From: Hetaerina americana
Lineage: Eukaryota > Arthropoda > Insecta > Odonata > Calopterygidae
Reading direction: 5' to 3'
Assembly (NCBI GenBank): GCA_022747635.1
Contig: JAKTNV010000005.1
Span: forward strand, 48,637,013 to 48,701,012
DNA: 64,000 bases
Below, one piece after another: positions 45,540 to 56,600 of this stretch. The position numbers were made by a program, and so were the translations under genes. Below the pieces are notes generated by a model. It was not told where the DNA came from. It made no database searches and saw only the letters and a program-made list of their open reading frames with translations. Position 1 is the stretch's first letter, and every line of letters begins with the position of its first letter.

Positions 45540-47290
45540 TCCTTTTATCTCCATACACTTTCTATAACTTTTTAAGTCGCTTAAAAAGTAGAATTTTGGA
45601 ACTACTTTAATATAAACATGTATGTTGGCGATCATCTCCTCGTTTTATGTGTATCTTTTTCCCGCTGAGCCATGTTTTTCAAGTATTTAAATTTAAAAAA
45701 TCACTAAGGGTCAAATCCGGACAATACTGTGGATGTTCTAATGATTAAAACTTTAATTCCATAATTTTCACCGTAAAAACTGCGCTGAAGTACTCCAATG
45801 CAATTTCCTCATGGGGGAGAATGTTTTGTTAGCCAAATAAGGATATTTTTCTTGATTTCTTCGCACAACCGGTTGGATAACACAAGTGCCGTCCTAGTAG
45901 CTTGCACGCGTACCCTTTAGAACCTGAGGAAAAGCCGCTGACAAACGCGTGTCGACGCTCAAGAAATGTACTTTGAAGAATTATGAGGCATTGTAGCAAT
46001 ATCTGAAATAAATCTATTTTTCGGAAAATTTTATGATAATTTTTATGCTAACCATGTTTATCGATGCTGAAACTCGTCAGTATTGTGAGAGAAAAGCACC
46101 ACACCAGCTTCCGAATCGACCATACGACTGCGTTTAATCTCCACGGAGAGAAAACGCGATACCCATCTTGCCGAGTTTTTGCCTTCTCTTGTATTTTCTA
46201 AGGAGTTATTGATTGACTTACGTATACGAGTAGAGATATATCGAGAAACTCATATTAGTCAAATTTGGAGAAGATAAATGGTTGTCTCCGACCAAAATCT
46301 AATCTTGAGAAGACATTCTTTCTTTAATAACTGAAGGAATTTCATACAAAGAGGAAGGAAATTAGCAATTTGTATTCTGAAGAAACTGAGGTCTGAAAGT
46401 TTTATAGGAGAAACCACCAAAAATAGTCTTTAGAGGAATACTGACAATGATTACTTTTAACTAATAGTCTGAAGGAATGAATTAAAGGAGAAAATAGTAC
46501 GGATGGCCAGCCCATGTAAGATTTAGATTAACCCATGTAACTAACTAACAAACCTAACTAACCCATGTAAGATTTATATTTGGATTATGTTGTAATGATG
46601 AGTGCAACTAATACCACATGCTTAACATTTTCAAGAATGTTTAATTTGCATTTTTTTACAAAAATGGCATATTTCTCTTAGGTTTAGAGTGAAATGACCA
46701 ACACCAACTGATAGTGTACAAAATATGGCTGTCCTTCGGCTGCTCTACTTCCGGCTGAGGCTTCCAAGTGATTTGTCTTTCCAGATTGGTCAATCGCATC
46801 ACAAGGATGAATTACGTATTTTCGGAAGACGGCAGGATGAGAGCACGGGAATGCTTTATTCCCTATTGAGAGAAAACGCGGCAACCATTTCGCCGTGATT
46901 TTTTCCCCTCAATTCCAAGATCAAAATTTAAAACAGGGTACCTAGTGATAAACCTGCGACCTCAACTAAGCCGCGAATTTCGATTCGTCGTTCACATAAG
47001 ACCATATCGCGGATTTTGTCAAACATTTCGCACGAAGTCACTTCCACTAGACTTCCTGAACGATGTTCATCATTTGTGAATGTACGGCCACGTTGAAACT
47101 CATTTACCCAATTGTAAACAGTCGCAAACACGGGAGCAGATGTTTCATGAACTTCAACCAATTAAGCTCTGATCCCTTCGGTGCTAAGCCTTTTAAATAG
47201 TATTGAAGTGCTGTATCATCGCACGATATCCCCTCGCTAAATAAACAAACTTTGCTGCTTCAATCTGCCTCGAAAATGAAACCAAAGAAT
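45540..47290 (-). pseudogene. Old mariner transposase relic (same family as 31.3 kb)
   Basis: On the minus strand from about 47,225 it reads ALQYYLKGLAPKGSEL, then SAPVFATVYNWVNEFQRG and DEHRSGSLVEVTS (to about 46,930), the N-terminal helix-turn-helix part. From about 45,880 it reads NRLCEEIKKNILIW, LPHEEIALEYFSAVFTVKIM and, near 45,720, PQYCPDLTLSDFL. The last corresponds to the region around the third catalytic aspartate. A stretch without recognisable similarity lies between (about 46,000-46,900). The N-terminal wording matches the element at 31.3 kb. No terminal repeats were found and stops are frequent. Confidence 0.68.
46509..46580. repeat. Short imperfect direct repeat
   Basis: CCCATGTAAGATTTA occurs twice (about 46,511 and 46,562), with a further CCCATGTAA between. 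Small, lying inside the decayed mariner interval. Confidence 0.5.
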
Positions 47291-49611
47291 GGATATAGCT
47301 AGAACTTTAACAGCGGTCTAGTTAAAGATGATGTTTACCAAGAGCAAGCCCTTGCTGATGCTAATATCGTCAATTCTTAGATTTTCTAAAATATTTGTAA
47401 ACGATGAATGTATTTAGGATCTTTGGTTTGTTTTGAAAAAATGTATCATATTCACTGGAATCTTCCAGCTGGTCTAACATGAAAAAATATTTACTTTTAC
47501 AAGTGCATTGTTGTACATTATAATGAACTTTAACTTGAAATAAAACATTGTAAAACCAAAGTAGTCTCGCCAATTACGAAGAAAAGTTCACCTATGTTTC
47601 ATTCTCCGAGCTTATCTTCGTTCCATGGGAGGATTTCCACAACCGAGGTGGAGAGTTATCCTGAAATTCGGCAGGTAAATGAATCTCGTCTTAAAAAAGC
47701 CTCGAAATATTTAGTGTTAGGTACTACGCAAGGTTTCCACGCGTTATATTTTGATTATCTCGTAGCAACCTCAAACACTGTCATCATAAGCATATCATTT
47801 TCATATAGCCATAAAATCTTGAAATGAAATCCATAACATTTTCCCATGATGGAGCATTTAAACAACCTTTTGCTTTCAGGGAGAATTTTTCCGTTACGGA
47901 AGGCAGTCTTCCCTCTATTTTATACCTTGGTATACTTTATTTTTCGAATTTAAAGTTCACCAATAACAAAATAGCATATTTTTCTATTTTATCTACCATG
48001 TATTTTATTTAGATTATTTTAATATGCATATATAGATATTGATATAAAGTATTCCATAATTTTGCATGTAAATTTTATGATGAAATTTAATTAAACGTCA
48101 GTAATAGTCTGGGATAATCATGACCACTGCACACACACACATTCATACTAAGAAATAGAATGTACGTTTTCATTGCAAAGAGGCTTGGGAATGGTAGTCG
48201 TTGGAGCATTCTAATTCGCCCCGTTTCATTTTGGCTTTCCCCCGAGGCATACGGGAGTCAAATTTCACCGCGGTTAGAGACATGGGTGTATGGGTGTGTA
48301 CAGCTTAATTATTAGTGAACTACAAGGCTGCCTCATATCTTTGACCCAAAATATCAAAGGGATCTTATCCTGTCTCCGCATACTCTTTTACATGGGAAAA
48401 TGAGTTGAAAAAGCCGTGTGAATAAGCGTGAATGTTTACGAAGATGTAAAATAGTCACAAACGACCAGATTTGAGGGCATATTTGAGGACCATATTTGAG
48501 TGCAAAATATTACAATTATGATCTGAATAACTCGAGAAGCTTACGACGGTTACGACTAATGAAAAAGTCTTTACCTTTATCGAATGGAAGATATTATTTT
48601 TAAATTGAATTGTCTCATATTCAATAATAATTATAAGGATTAAACTATCTATCTTTTTGCTATAACCCACTTGATTTTTCGGAAAATTTTGGAAATTAAA
48701 AAATACAACAGAGGAATTACCAGAGGTATATTATATAGGAAATATTCAAGTTATTTTCTAAGTTTTCTGAAGATAATTTCTCATCTTCGCGCCAAGGTAC
48801 GGATTCATACAAATACAAGGGATCTTTTCAATATTAAGTTACTATGAAATTCTTTTCACTAGAGGCGTTTCATTGTAATCCTTATACGTAAGGTACTCGT
48901 TTGCCTTTGATTTTTATCGGTTAATAGTTTTTTTCACCAAATCTTTCTATTATGTTGCTGTGCAGATTCGGATAAACCTTTCAAATAAAAGTAAAACTCT
49001 ACCAAAACTGACGATAGAAAAACTAAATTTGAATGCAGATATTATGCCATAATTAATAATAAATTCTTAAAATTAAATTATCATTTCAATTCTCTAATGG
49101 CAGTTGGAAGGAATGAACAAAATTGTTCTCAAATATTCCAAATGTATTAATAAAACCCACAGGAAAAATTATCATCCTTTTCCAATGACAATTTGTCACC
49201 AGTCGTTTGGAAGTAAAATGTTTTCCATTTTATCATGTGCAGAAAATTTGTTTTCCTCGATGAGTTCTTCGTACTTTCTACGGTCAAAATCTTATTTATG
49301 ACTTTTGTTCTTTACCTCGTCTATCACAAGGCAAAATACTAAAAATGAAATTGAATTAAATTAGATCATTTACAACTCATATTTTACAAAATATACTTTC
49401 AAGAAACTCAGTGATATACTTAATGTACTAAATTAAGAATATATTTGAGAAAAAATGCCTAATTTTAGCTTTAAAGAAATCAATTTTAATATTGCGAGAG
49501 AAAATAATATTTTATGACAAATTAATTTTAACGGCAAACCTGTTACAAAAAATTTAAATAGCTTTTATTATTACCTAATTACAAATGTAAGACGAGAATA
49601 TCATATTAGGA
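47291..49611. other. No recognised feature
   Basis: AT-rich sequence, no assignable motif. Confidence 0.5.
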
Positions 49612-49764
<153 letters not shown>

Positions 49765-50517
49765 CGAGGGTCATCCGGAAAGTAGTACCCGTTCGTGAAA
49801 TAAAGACACAAAAGTAAATATTAACAAACATAAAAAATTTTTTTTGAAAGAGGATACTTTAAACTACTTCTCAACATAATCTCCAAGCAAATTAAGGCAT
49901 TTGTCATAACGTGTGACAAGTTTCTGTATTCCTGCTGCATAGTCCTTCGCCGCCAGCTCATTGAGATACGCGAGGGACCCATCTTGCACAAATTTTTGCA
50001 TAATGCAGATGGTGTTTAACAATTTCATGAACAATTGTTCGAGAAACATTGGGAAAATGCTCACAGATGTCATCAATTGTGACGCGCCGATCGTTCCTCA
50101 CGAATTCGTCAACTGAGCTCACCAGTTGGTCTGTAATGACAGACGGTCTCCCCGAACGCTCATCGTCGTGTGTGTTCCCCCTCCCCATGTTGAAGTTGCG
50201 ACACCACCGCCGAACAGACGACTCGTCCATTACATTGTCTCCATACACCTCCTTTAATTGGCGATGAATATCACATGGGCGAACGTTTCTTGCATTGAGG
50301 AATTTAATCACTGCCCTCACTTCACAACTGGCGGCGTTCTCAATTTTTTTAAACATTGTAAACAATCACAGAAACAACACAGGCAATGCTAGCGTCACGC
50401 AACTTGGCTCAGAGAAGGCAGATAAGCCACTGAAGCTATCTGACCTCGTCCAGCGGCTACTCGCGTCGTCAGCACTTCATGCGGCACGAACGGGTACTAC
50501 TTTCCGGATGACCCTCG
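49765..50517 (-). mobile_element. Internally deleted mariner (753 bp) with perfect 33-bp terminal repeats
   Basis: Perfect 33-bp terminal inverted repeats (49765-49797 and 50485-50517, starting CGAGGGTCATCCGGAAAGTA) are flanked by TA on both sides. The element sits inside a TA/TACA microsatellite that continues at 50,518. It keeps the N-terminal transposase ORF and a C-terminal fragment (LVTRYDKCLNLLGDYVEK, 49,864-49,930) but lacks the catalytic domain. Intact repeats suggest recent mobility, supplied by a full-length relative elsewhere. Confidence 0.94.
49958..50365 (-). CDS. Truncated mariner transposase: DNA-binding domain only
   Basis: An uninterrupted 135-residue frame from an ATG. Residues about 10-75 form the first helix-turn-helix region (SCEVRAVIKFLNARNVRPCD, then the SVRRWCRNFNMGRG region). 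DDERSGRPSV is the usual linker, and residues 80-130 hold the second helix-turn-helix (TIDDICEHFPNVSRTIVHEI) and the linker motif ICARWVPR. It ends just after the DNA-binding half. The catalytic D-D-D part has been deleted, and the remaining C-terminal fragment is in another frame. If expressed it could bind mariner ends without cutting; that is inference. Confidence 0.8.
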   Translation of the reverse strand: MFTMFKKIENAASCEVRAVIKFLNARNVRPCDIHRQLKEVYGDNVMDESSVRRWCRNFNMGRGNTHDDERSGRPSVITDQLVSSVDEFVRNDRRVTIDDICEHFPNVSRTIVHEIVKHHLHYAKICARWVPRVSQ

Positions 50518-50539
50518 TATGTATGTATATATATATATA
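50518..50539. repeat. Continuation of TA/TACA microsatellite
   Basis: TATGTATGTATATATATATA continues the tract interrupted by the deleted mariner. Confidence 0.85.
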
Positions 50540-50577
50540 AACATTCAAACACAAAATCCCGCCAAACGGCGAACAAA

Positions 50578-50760
50578 TACTCATTTATATAGAAACAGAT
50601 ATATAGAAAAGGGATAGGAATACACAAAAAGGACGAGCACAGGAGAGGTGGGGAAGGCGGAATCCAGCAGATCACGAATGGAAAAATATTTCCTAGAGTG
50701 TTCGTCCTTTTTGTGTGTTCCTATCCCTTTTCCTTATATCTGTTTCTATATAAATGAGTA
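50578..50760. repeat. 63-bp fold-back repeat
   Basis: Arms 50578-50640 and 50698-50760 are reverse complements with four or so mismatches and a 57-bp spacer. The right arm ends exactly at the TA where the long-repeat mariner begins. No coding sequence is present. It resembles in size and style the fold-backs at 4.8 and 9.0 kb, but a hammerhead-like core is not evident, so its identity is open. Confidence 0.87.
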
Positions 50761-52089
50761 CTACCTTGATCAAAAAGTTCCCGGAATAACCACCGTGTGG
50801 CGCTCCCATCGTTCCGATTTGAGTTCTGTTTTTTTTGTTAAATTGGTACATCTGTTGTTGATATTCCCTTTAAATCTTAGTGTCATAACTTGACATTTGC
50901 AAAAGTTACGGTCGGTTTTCGGTATGTCCATCAGTGCTTCCTGCGATTTTTCCATTACTTCCTCTCGGCTGCTAAAACGCGTTCCCCGTAATGGTTTTTT
51001 AACTCGATTGAACAGAAAGAAGTCACAGGGAGCCAAATCAGGTGAATTCGGTGGCTGTTGGATGGTATTTGTTGCATTTTTCGTCAAAAAATTACGAATA
51101 ATGATAGCACTGTGCGACGGTGCGTTATCATGGTGCAAAATCCACGAGTTTTCTGCCCACATTTCTGGTCTCTTTCGGCGAATTGCTTCACGCAAACGTC
51201 TCATAACGCCCAAATAATACTCTTTGTTTACTGTCTGGCCTTCTGGCAAAAATTCATGATGCACTACACCGTTGTAATCCATGAAAACCGTCAGCATTGC
51301 CTTCTTTTTGGACTGAAAACGACGTGGTTTTTTTGGTCTCGGCTCATTTGGTGAACGCCATTCACTTGCCTGATGTCTGGATTGCGTGTCGTACTCATAA
51401 ACCCACGTCTCGTCTCCAGTAATGATCCTTTTGATGAATGTGGGATCGGATTCAGCCTCGCAAATCATGTCTTTTGCGACGTCAACACGGTCTCTTTTTT
51501 GCATGAAATTGAGGTCTTTTGGCACCAACTTTGCTGCTACACGACGGAAACCCAAATCATTAACCACAATGTCTTGGGCGGATCCATAGGCAATGTTCAA
51601 GTCCTCCGCTATTTCTCTGATGGTTAATTTGCGGTTATTGACCAACATTTCTTTTACTTTATCAATTTTTTCACCGACTTTCGATGTCGTTGGTCTGCCA
51701 CTGCGTTCATCATCTTCGATTGACTCACGACCACTTCTGAACCGCTCGTTCCACTGGTAAACGACCGTTTTTTTAGAGAATCGTTGCCGAAACACTTTTC
51801 CAACATTTCCAACGTCCGTGCGCCACTAAATCCGTTTTTTACGCAAAATTTAATACAAGTTCGTTGTTGCAAATTTAAATCCATTTCTGTAATTGTAAAA
51901 AATCGCCAACACACACAGAGATAGATGTACTCTTGGCTACGTAACTTTGGCAAATGTCAAGTTATGACACTAAGATTTAAAGGGAATATCAACAACAGAT
52001 GTCCCAATTTAACAAAAAAAACAGAACTCAAATCGGAACGATGGGAGCGCCACACGGTGGTTATTCCGGGAACTTTTTGTTCAAGGTAG
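50761..52089 (-). mobile_element. mariner with 150-bp terminal inverted repeats, near-intact
   Basis: Terminal inverted repeats of 150 bp (50761-50910 and 51940-52089, starting CTACCTTGAWCAAAAAGTTC) differ at only about three positions and are flanked by TA (50759-50760, 52090-52091). The element is 1,329 bp. Classical mariners have repeats of about 30 bp, so 150 bp is long. It encodes a transposase interrupted by a single frameshift. High repeat identity points to recent activity. It is inserted between a fold-back repeat and a (TA)n tract. Confidence 0.93.
50770..51884 (-). pseudogene. mariner DD34D transposase with one frameshift in a homopolymer
   Basis: The likely start is the ATG at 51,884 (MDLNLQQRTCIKFC, first helix-turn-helix). 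The frame breaks at a run of seven T on the plus strand (51768-51774); one more base would join it to KTVVYQWNERFRSGRESIED and the rest. The second helix-turn-helix is TIREIAEDLNIAYGSAQDIV, the linker AAKLVPKDL. D1 is in ITGDETWVYEYD, D2 in LHHDNAPSHSA and D3 in LAPCDFFLF, with 34 residues between D2 and D3. The whole is about 371 codons. The last ~46 residues ([13 protein letters not shown] end) are encoded inside the left terminal repeat and the stop lies 10 bp from the element end. The frameshift could be a real mutation or a sequencing error. Confidence 0.92.
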
Positions 52090-52161
52090 TATATATATAT
52101 TAGTTGCAATTAGTATATATATATATATACTCATATATATATATATATATATATATACATA

Positions 52162-52220
<59 letters not shown>

Positions 52221-52249
52221 TCATATATATATACTCATATATATATATA

Positions 52250-52302
<53 letters not shown>
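52090..52302. repeat. (TA)n tract with ACTCAT interruptions
   Basis: Long TA runs broken by repeated TACTCATATA units. Confidence 0.95.
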
Positions 52303-52304
<2 letters not shown>

Positions 52305-55300
52305 CTAAAATCTCTCTTGGGAGTGGCCAAATTTGACCCACATCTAATAAAAACTTCAGTTACCAACAAAAGCGTTCACATAAGAATTCATGTGGTGCAG
52401 ATTAAAATTGCAATTAGTGAAGATTAATAAGATTGATTCTTCGTCCCAACGCATTAAGCCTCTGAATATACACGTGTTCACATGGGCTTGCGTCATCGAG
52501 AAATGATAAAACTGCGATCAATGAGTAGCACAAAGTGTTTATTTCCATATATAATTTATCTTTCCTTTGACAGATTTTTTATGAGCATGATATGTTCTCC
52601 AGAGTATACCGAAGAGAGAGAAATATCACTTATAAATGATCATTGTCACTTGTATCTAAATTCTCTTCTTTTGCACCGGCATTTCTCATATCGTATCAGG
52701 CTATATATAGTATATGCACTCCAAGGTCCAATTTCCTAATATACTGGTTCCTCAGTATCATTGATTTTATTCCATTTCCTGACATTTGTAATGCGGTTTT
52801 GGAAATGCAAAAAGCAAAAATTTGTAAATCTGCGATTTTGGAAAAGCAAAACGACCTGAGGGTTGGAGTTCAAATCGGGCACACGGTGTCAATGAAATGA
52901 ACTGCAATCACGAAGGTGGAAGAATTGGCGGGAAAAAGGCAGGTGTAAAATATGGGATGAGATTAGAGACAAAAGGCGTGAGGGATAGCAAGACAGCGAG
53001 TTCGATTGTAATGGCTCAAGAAGGTTACGGTGAATTGCAATTGAATTTTTTGAAGTTATATCAACAGCTGCTGTCGTGGAGCGCAAGAACGGGAAGGAAT
53101 GGAATTGTGTGGCGTGGGAGAGAGCCAATACAGAGGAATATTAAACATCATGGTGAAATTTAATCCAAAAATAATAATAAAAGTACTCCGCTGAAAACAC
53201 CATATATTCCACATGAAAACGGAATCAACCAACAATCATTTTCGGGACCGTTACGATAATCGATCAGATCTAGGAATTTTACGCTGATAATATTCAATCG
53301 GAATCATACCTGTGACCCATTTGCGGCGACATTTTGCTTTATTTTAATTGTTCATGTCGCAAAAATTAATTGATTTTCGCAGCCAAATTTGCTACAAAGT
53401 ACTTTCAAATTCGCGTGTCAATGTTGGCACGCGAGCCAGAAATTCCCTAACACTGACCTACAATTAACGGGAATCGTCGAAAATAAAAAGTGACTGCGAG
53501 AGGGTGGGAGGGGAGTCGGACTCCAACAATCGTTGCTCACGTCTGTAATAGAAATCTCCATCCCTGATAACCCGATGTGGTTCCATTTTATTTGTTTTTT
53601 TTTAAGAGTTCTACTTGAAATATAGCGCTTGAAATTTTGTGAATGTCCTGAGTGGTGCACCATCTGGTGGAAAAATTACGACCTTTCGGCGTAGCTGGAA
53701 AATATGGAAATTAAATGTTTTCGCGAGCACCGCCGGAATGGATTTTTTTCCCTAGCTCTAAGTGGAACGAATGTGAGCAGACATAGTAAGTAAAAGCGTG
53801 GAGCACGTTCCGAAAACGCTTAAAGAGTGAGCGAATCAAGAGCCTAGGGGTAAAACAAGAGTTTCCACAGAGGTGGTACATGAAGAGGACCACACGAGAC
53901 GATGGGGAAAAAATTATATGTGAAGAAGAGTAAAGAACAAAATATGATTTCACGATTTCCTCATTTTTCCAGAGTATACCAACAAGAAATTTTAATCCCC
54001 CAAGTGCGATTCGTCAGTAAATTGAAGTGATTCTATCTGTCCACTATTGATGTTGCATCCTAATGTTTGAACATTGAACGATTTCTGACTGCATTTCATT
54101 TCCATTTTCTGCGAAGAACCCAAGAAAACATTTAGTGGCTATTAATAAAGAGTGAATGAAATAATACTATGACATGTGAAACATATTTTAATAAAAAAAT
54201 GAATAAATTTATGAATTCAGAAAAAATCCCTAATAAATTAGGCATAACAATACCATTGATTTATATCACCAATATTGTGAACTTTATCCAAATAAGAATA
54301 TAACCCCTGACCTGATATAGAGTACGCTAAATTCTGTATTTAAATTTAAAGATTTTTAATGCTTTACTTTTTTTTAAATATCTGTTTAAATTTAGAAATT
54401 ATTTCGGCTTTATCTATTCCATTCGATTCACCATTTTTCTTAAAATTCCAGCAAGGCAAGCTCTTAAAACAGGCATACAGGTGTAAATCGTTTATACAGG
54501 CATATGCTTTCCTAAAGTGCGTCTTATAGAATAAAATTGAAGCTCTTCTTATGATCAAGAGCCACGTTCGATTATTAAGTAAGCATTCTTGGTGAACACA
54601 ACACTCTGAGTTAAATATTGCTCATGTAAGAGAAATGCATACAAAATAAAAGTTATGTGCATCACAAACGTCAGCAAGTGTCTTTTCAATTTCTGTCAAG
54701 AGAATTTGATCTATGCCGAATGTGTAAATGCCTCATGTTTTGGCTACAATTTAACGATAAGTATCCTTTGGCACAGTAGATTAATTTATGGCTTAGGCTG
54801 ACTTGAGGTAACATCATTTCGTGGAAACGAATATGAAAACGCTCAACCGGCATTAACTCTTTATGAATTAAGATAGCTAGCTTAATATTTTTAGAAGCTC
54901 ACAAACGATAGGGAAAGGCAATTTATAGTCCAAATATGTACGTTACTAGCAACCGGATATAAATCTGGTGAATACTGGAGTTAGGAAAACATGAAAATTC
55001 CTTTGACGGTCATTTAGTTTATTCATAACTCGTGACACGACGAATTATATGCCAACTATGGAAGTAAATAGAGGAATATCATTTAAAACTGTCCAATAAA
55101 TAAAGACCTGCACCTTAAATCTCAAACATCAAACGATATTGGCGCAATTATTCGCGATGGGCTACTAACATTTTCTATATGTTCAAAACCAAACCTTTGC
55201 TAGAAATTCATCCTTACTCAAAGCCAAGAGTCTGTTTACATTGATGACTATTTACAAAAATTATATAGAGATGAATTCACAGGGCCATTTGAATTTGTCC

Positions 55301-55470
55301 ACAGCTTAGCACGATTAGCAGTGGATCCTTAACTCACTTCCACACTTAACCATGAATTTTGAGTCTCATATTGACAAAGGAAACGAATCATAAACATTTG
55401 CTGCTACACATTTTCCCTTCTCGTGTAGTTAACAACAAAGCGGAAAAACAGAGCGCATAGCGTTCCAAAT
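52303..55470. other. No recognised feature
   Basis: AT-rich sequence. Open frames at 52.5-53.2 and 53.7 kb carry no family motif. Confidence 0.5.
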
Positions 55471-55474
55471 TTTG

Positions 55475-56600
55475 GGAGAAGTGTTCTCCAAAAGCCGTTT
55501 CATCACGCCCCCCCCCCCCCCACGCCGACCCTTCCAAAAAACGAAAGTATTGTTAACAATGTCTCCGTGTTCACAGCGGCGCACCCGAGCAATTTTTTGG
55601 GTTTCGGCCCAGCCTTTTGTAACCGAAGGGGCATGTTTGACCTCCGCACGGTATCGCCCGGCGTTTCCATAGCCCGCAGCACTTCGCTAATTACAGCGCG
55701 GGTTGCTAGAGCGAAGAGGGCGCTAGGCGCCAGGGAGAAGTTTTCTTCCGTGCCGACCCCCCACGAGCATATTGCTTACCGTCCTCCTCCGAGCAACCAA
55801 CCCCCTCACAAACCCTTCCCAATCATTCCTCCTCCCACACCCCACACGTTCCTTTTTCCCCCACATTGCGCATGGGGGGGGGGAGGGGGGAAATAGGTAA
55901 ACGGGTGGAATATTATCAACCCACCCACAGCTCTGCGCCCGCGGCTGCGAAATCTGGGCTTTCAGCCAAAAGCGCCGCCCCTCCGCACCCTTTTGCAACT
56001 CCCCGCCACCGTCTCACCCTTCTTCTCTCCGCCCAACCCCACCCACCTTCTCGCTATCTTTCTATCTCTCGCCCTCCTTCCCTTATTCGGTTCAAGTCGT
56101 GATCGATAGCCCACCTGGCCATCCATCAACATCATTGCTTGGGCGTTTGCATGTATACATAGATGTGTGTGTGTGTGTTTTGTGTATGTGTGCGTGCGCG
56201 CGCGCCAGAAAAACCTTTACCCAACCCATCCCCTCCTCTGCTTGGGTCTGCTCTCTCTAACCCTCCCTTAGAGTTTGCTCTCCCCACACCCAACGACTCC
56301 TCCTTAATCAATTTCATTTCCATGGCCCTCCTCCACCTACAGCTCCCACCCGGAACCCCAACGGCTCTCTCCCGAAACGCACCCCTTCCACGTCCAACGC
56401 CGACATCCTTCCCTCCATTCCCCCAGGCCACGCTTATTATCCCATTGCCGCCAGGGATAGGGCTACCAGTGCGGCCGCGGCGATGATAGTTGATTCTCCC
56501 TTTTCCTTCCCCTTCACCCTATCCCGTGCCCTTTCGTTCTATCTCCCGCTCACTCTCTCCCTTCCTCTCGCCGAATGGCTTGAAAGCTCCCGATTCGATT
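55475..56600. other. GC-rich, pyrimidine-rich island with scattered CpG
   Basis: A 12-C run near 55,509 begins the island. Plus strand C+T rich with CCCCACC and CCTCC runs, a GGGGGGG run near 55,875 and a (GT)n/(GC)n stretch at 56,164-56,204. The open frames are Pro/Ser/Arg-rich and composition-driven. A part with several CpG (55,560-55,740) could be regulatory, but nothing proves it. Confidence 0.6.

Noticed and set aside
51058..51627. Plus-strand open frames across the long-repeat mariner
   Set aside because: Antisense shadows of the transposase gene on the minus strand.
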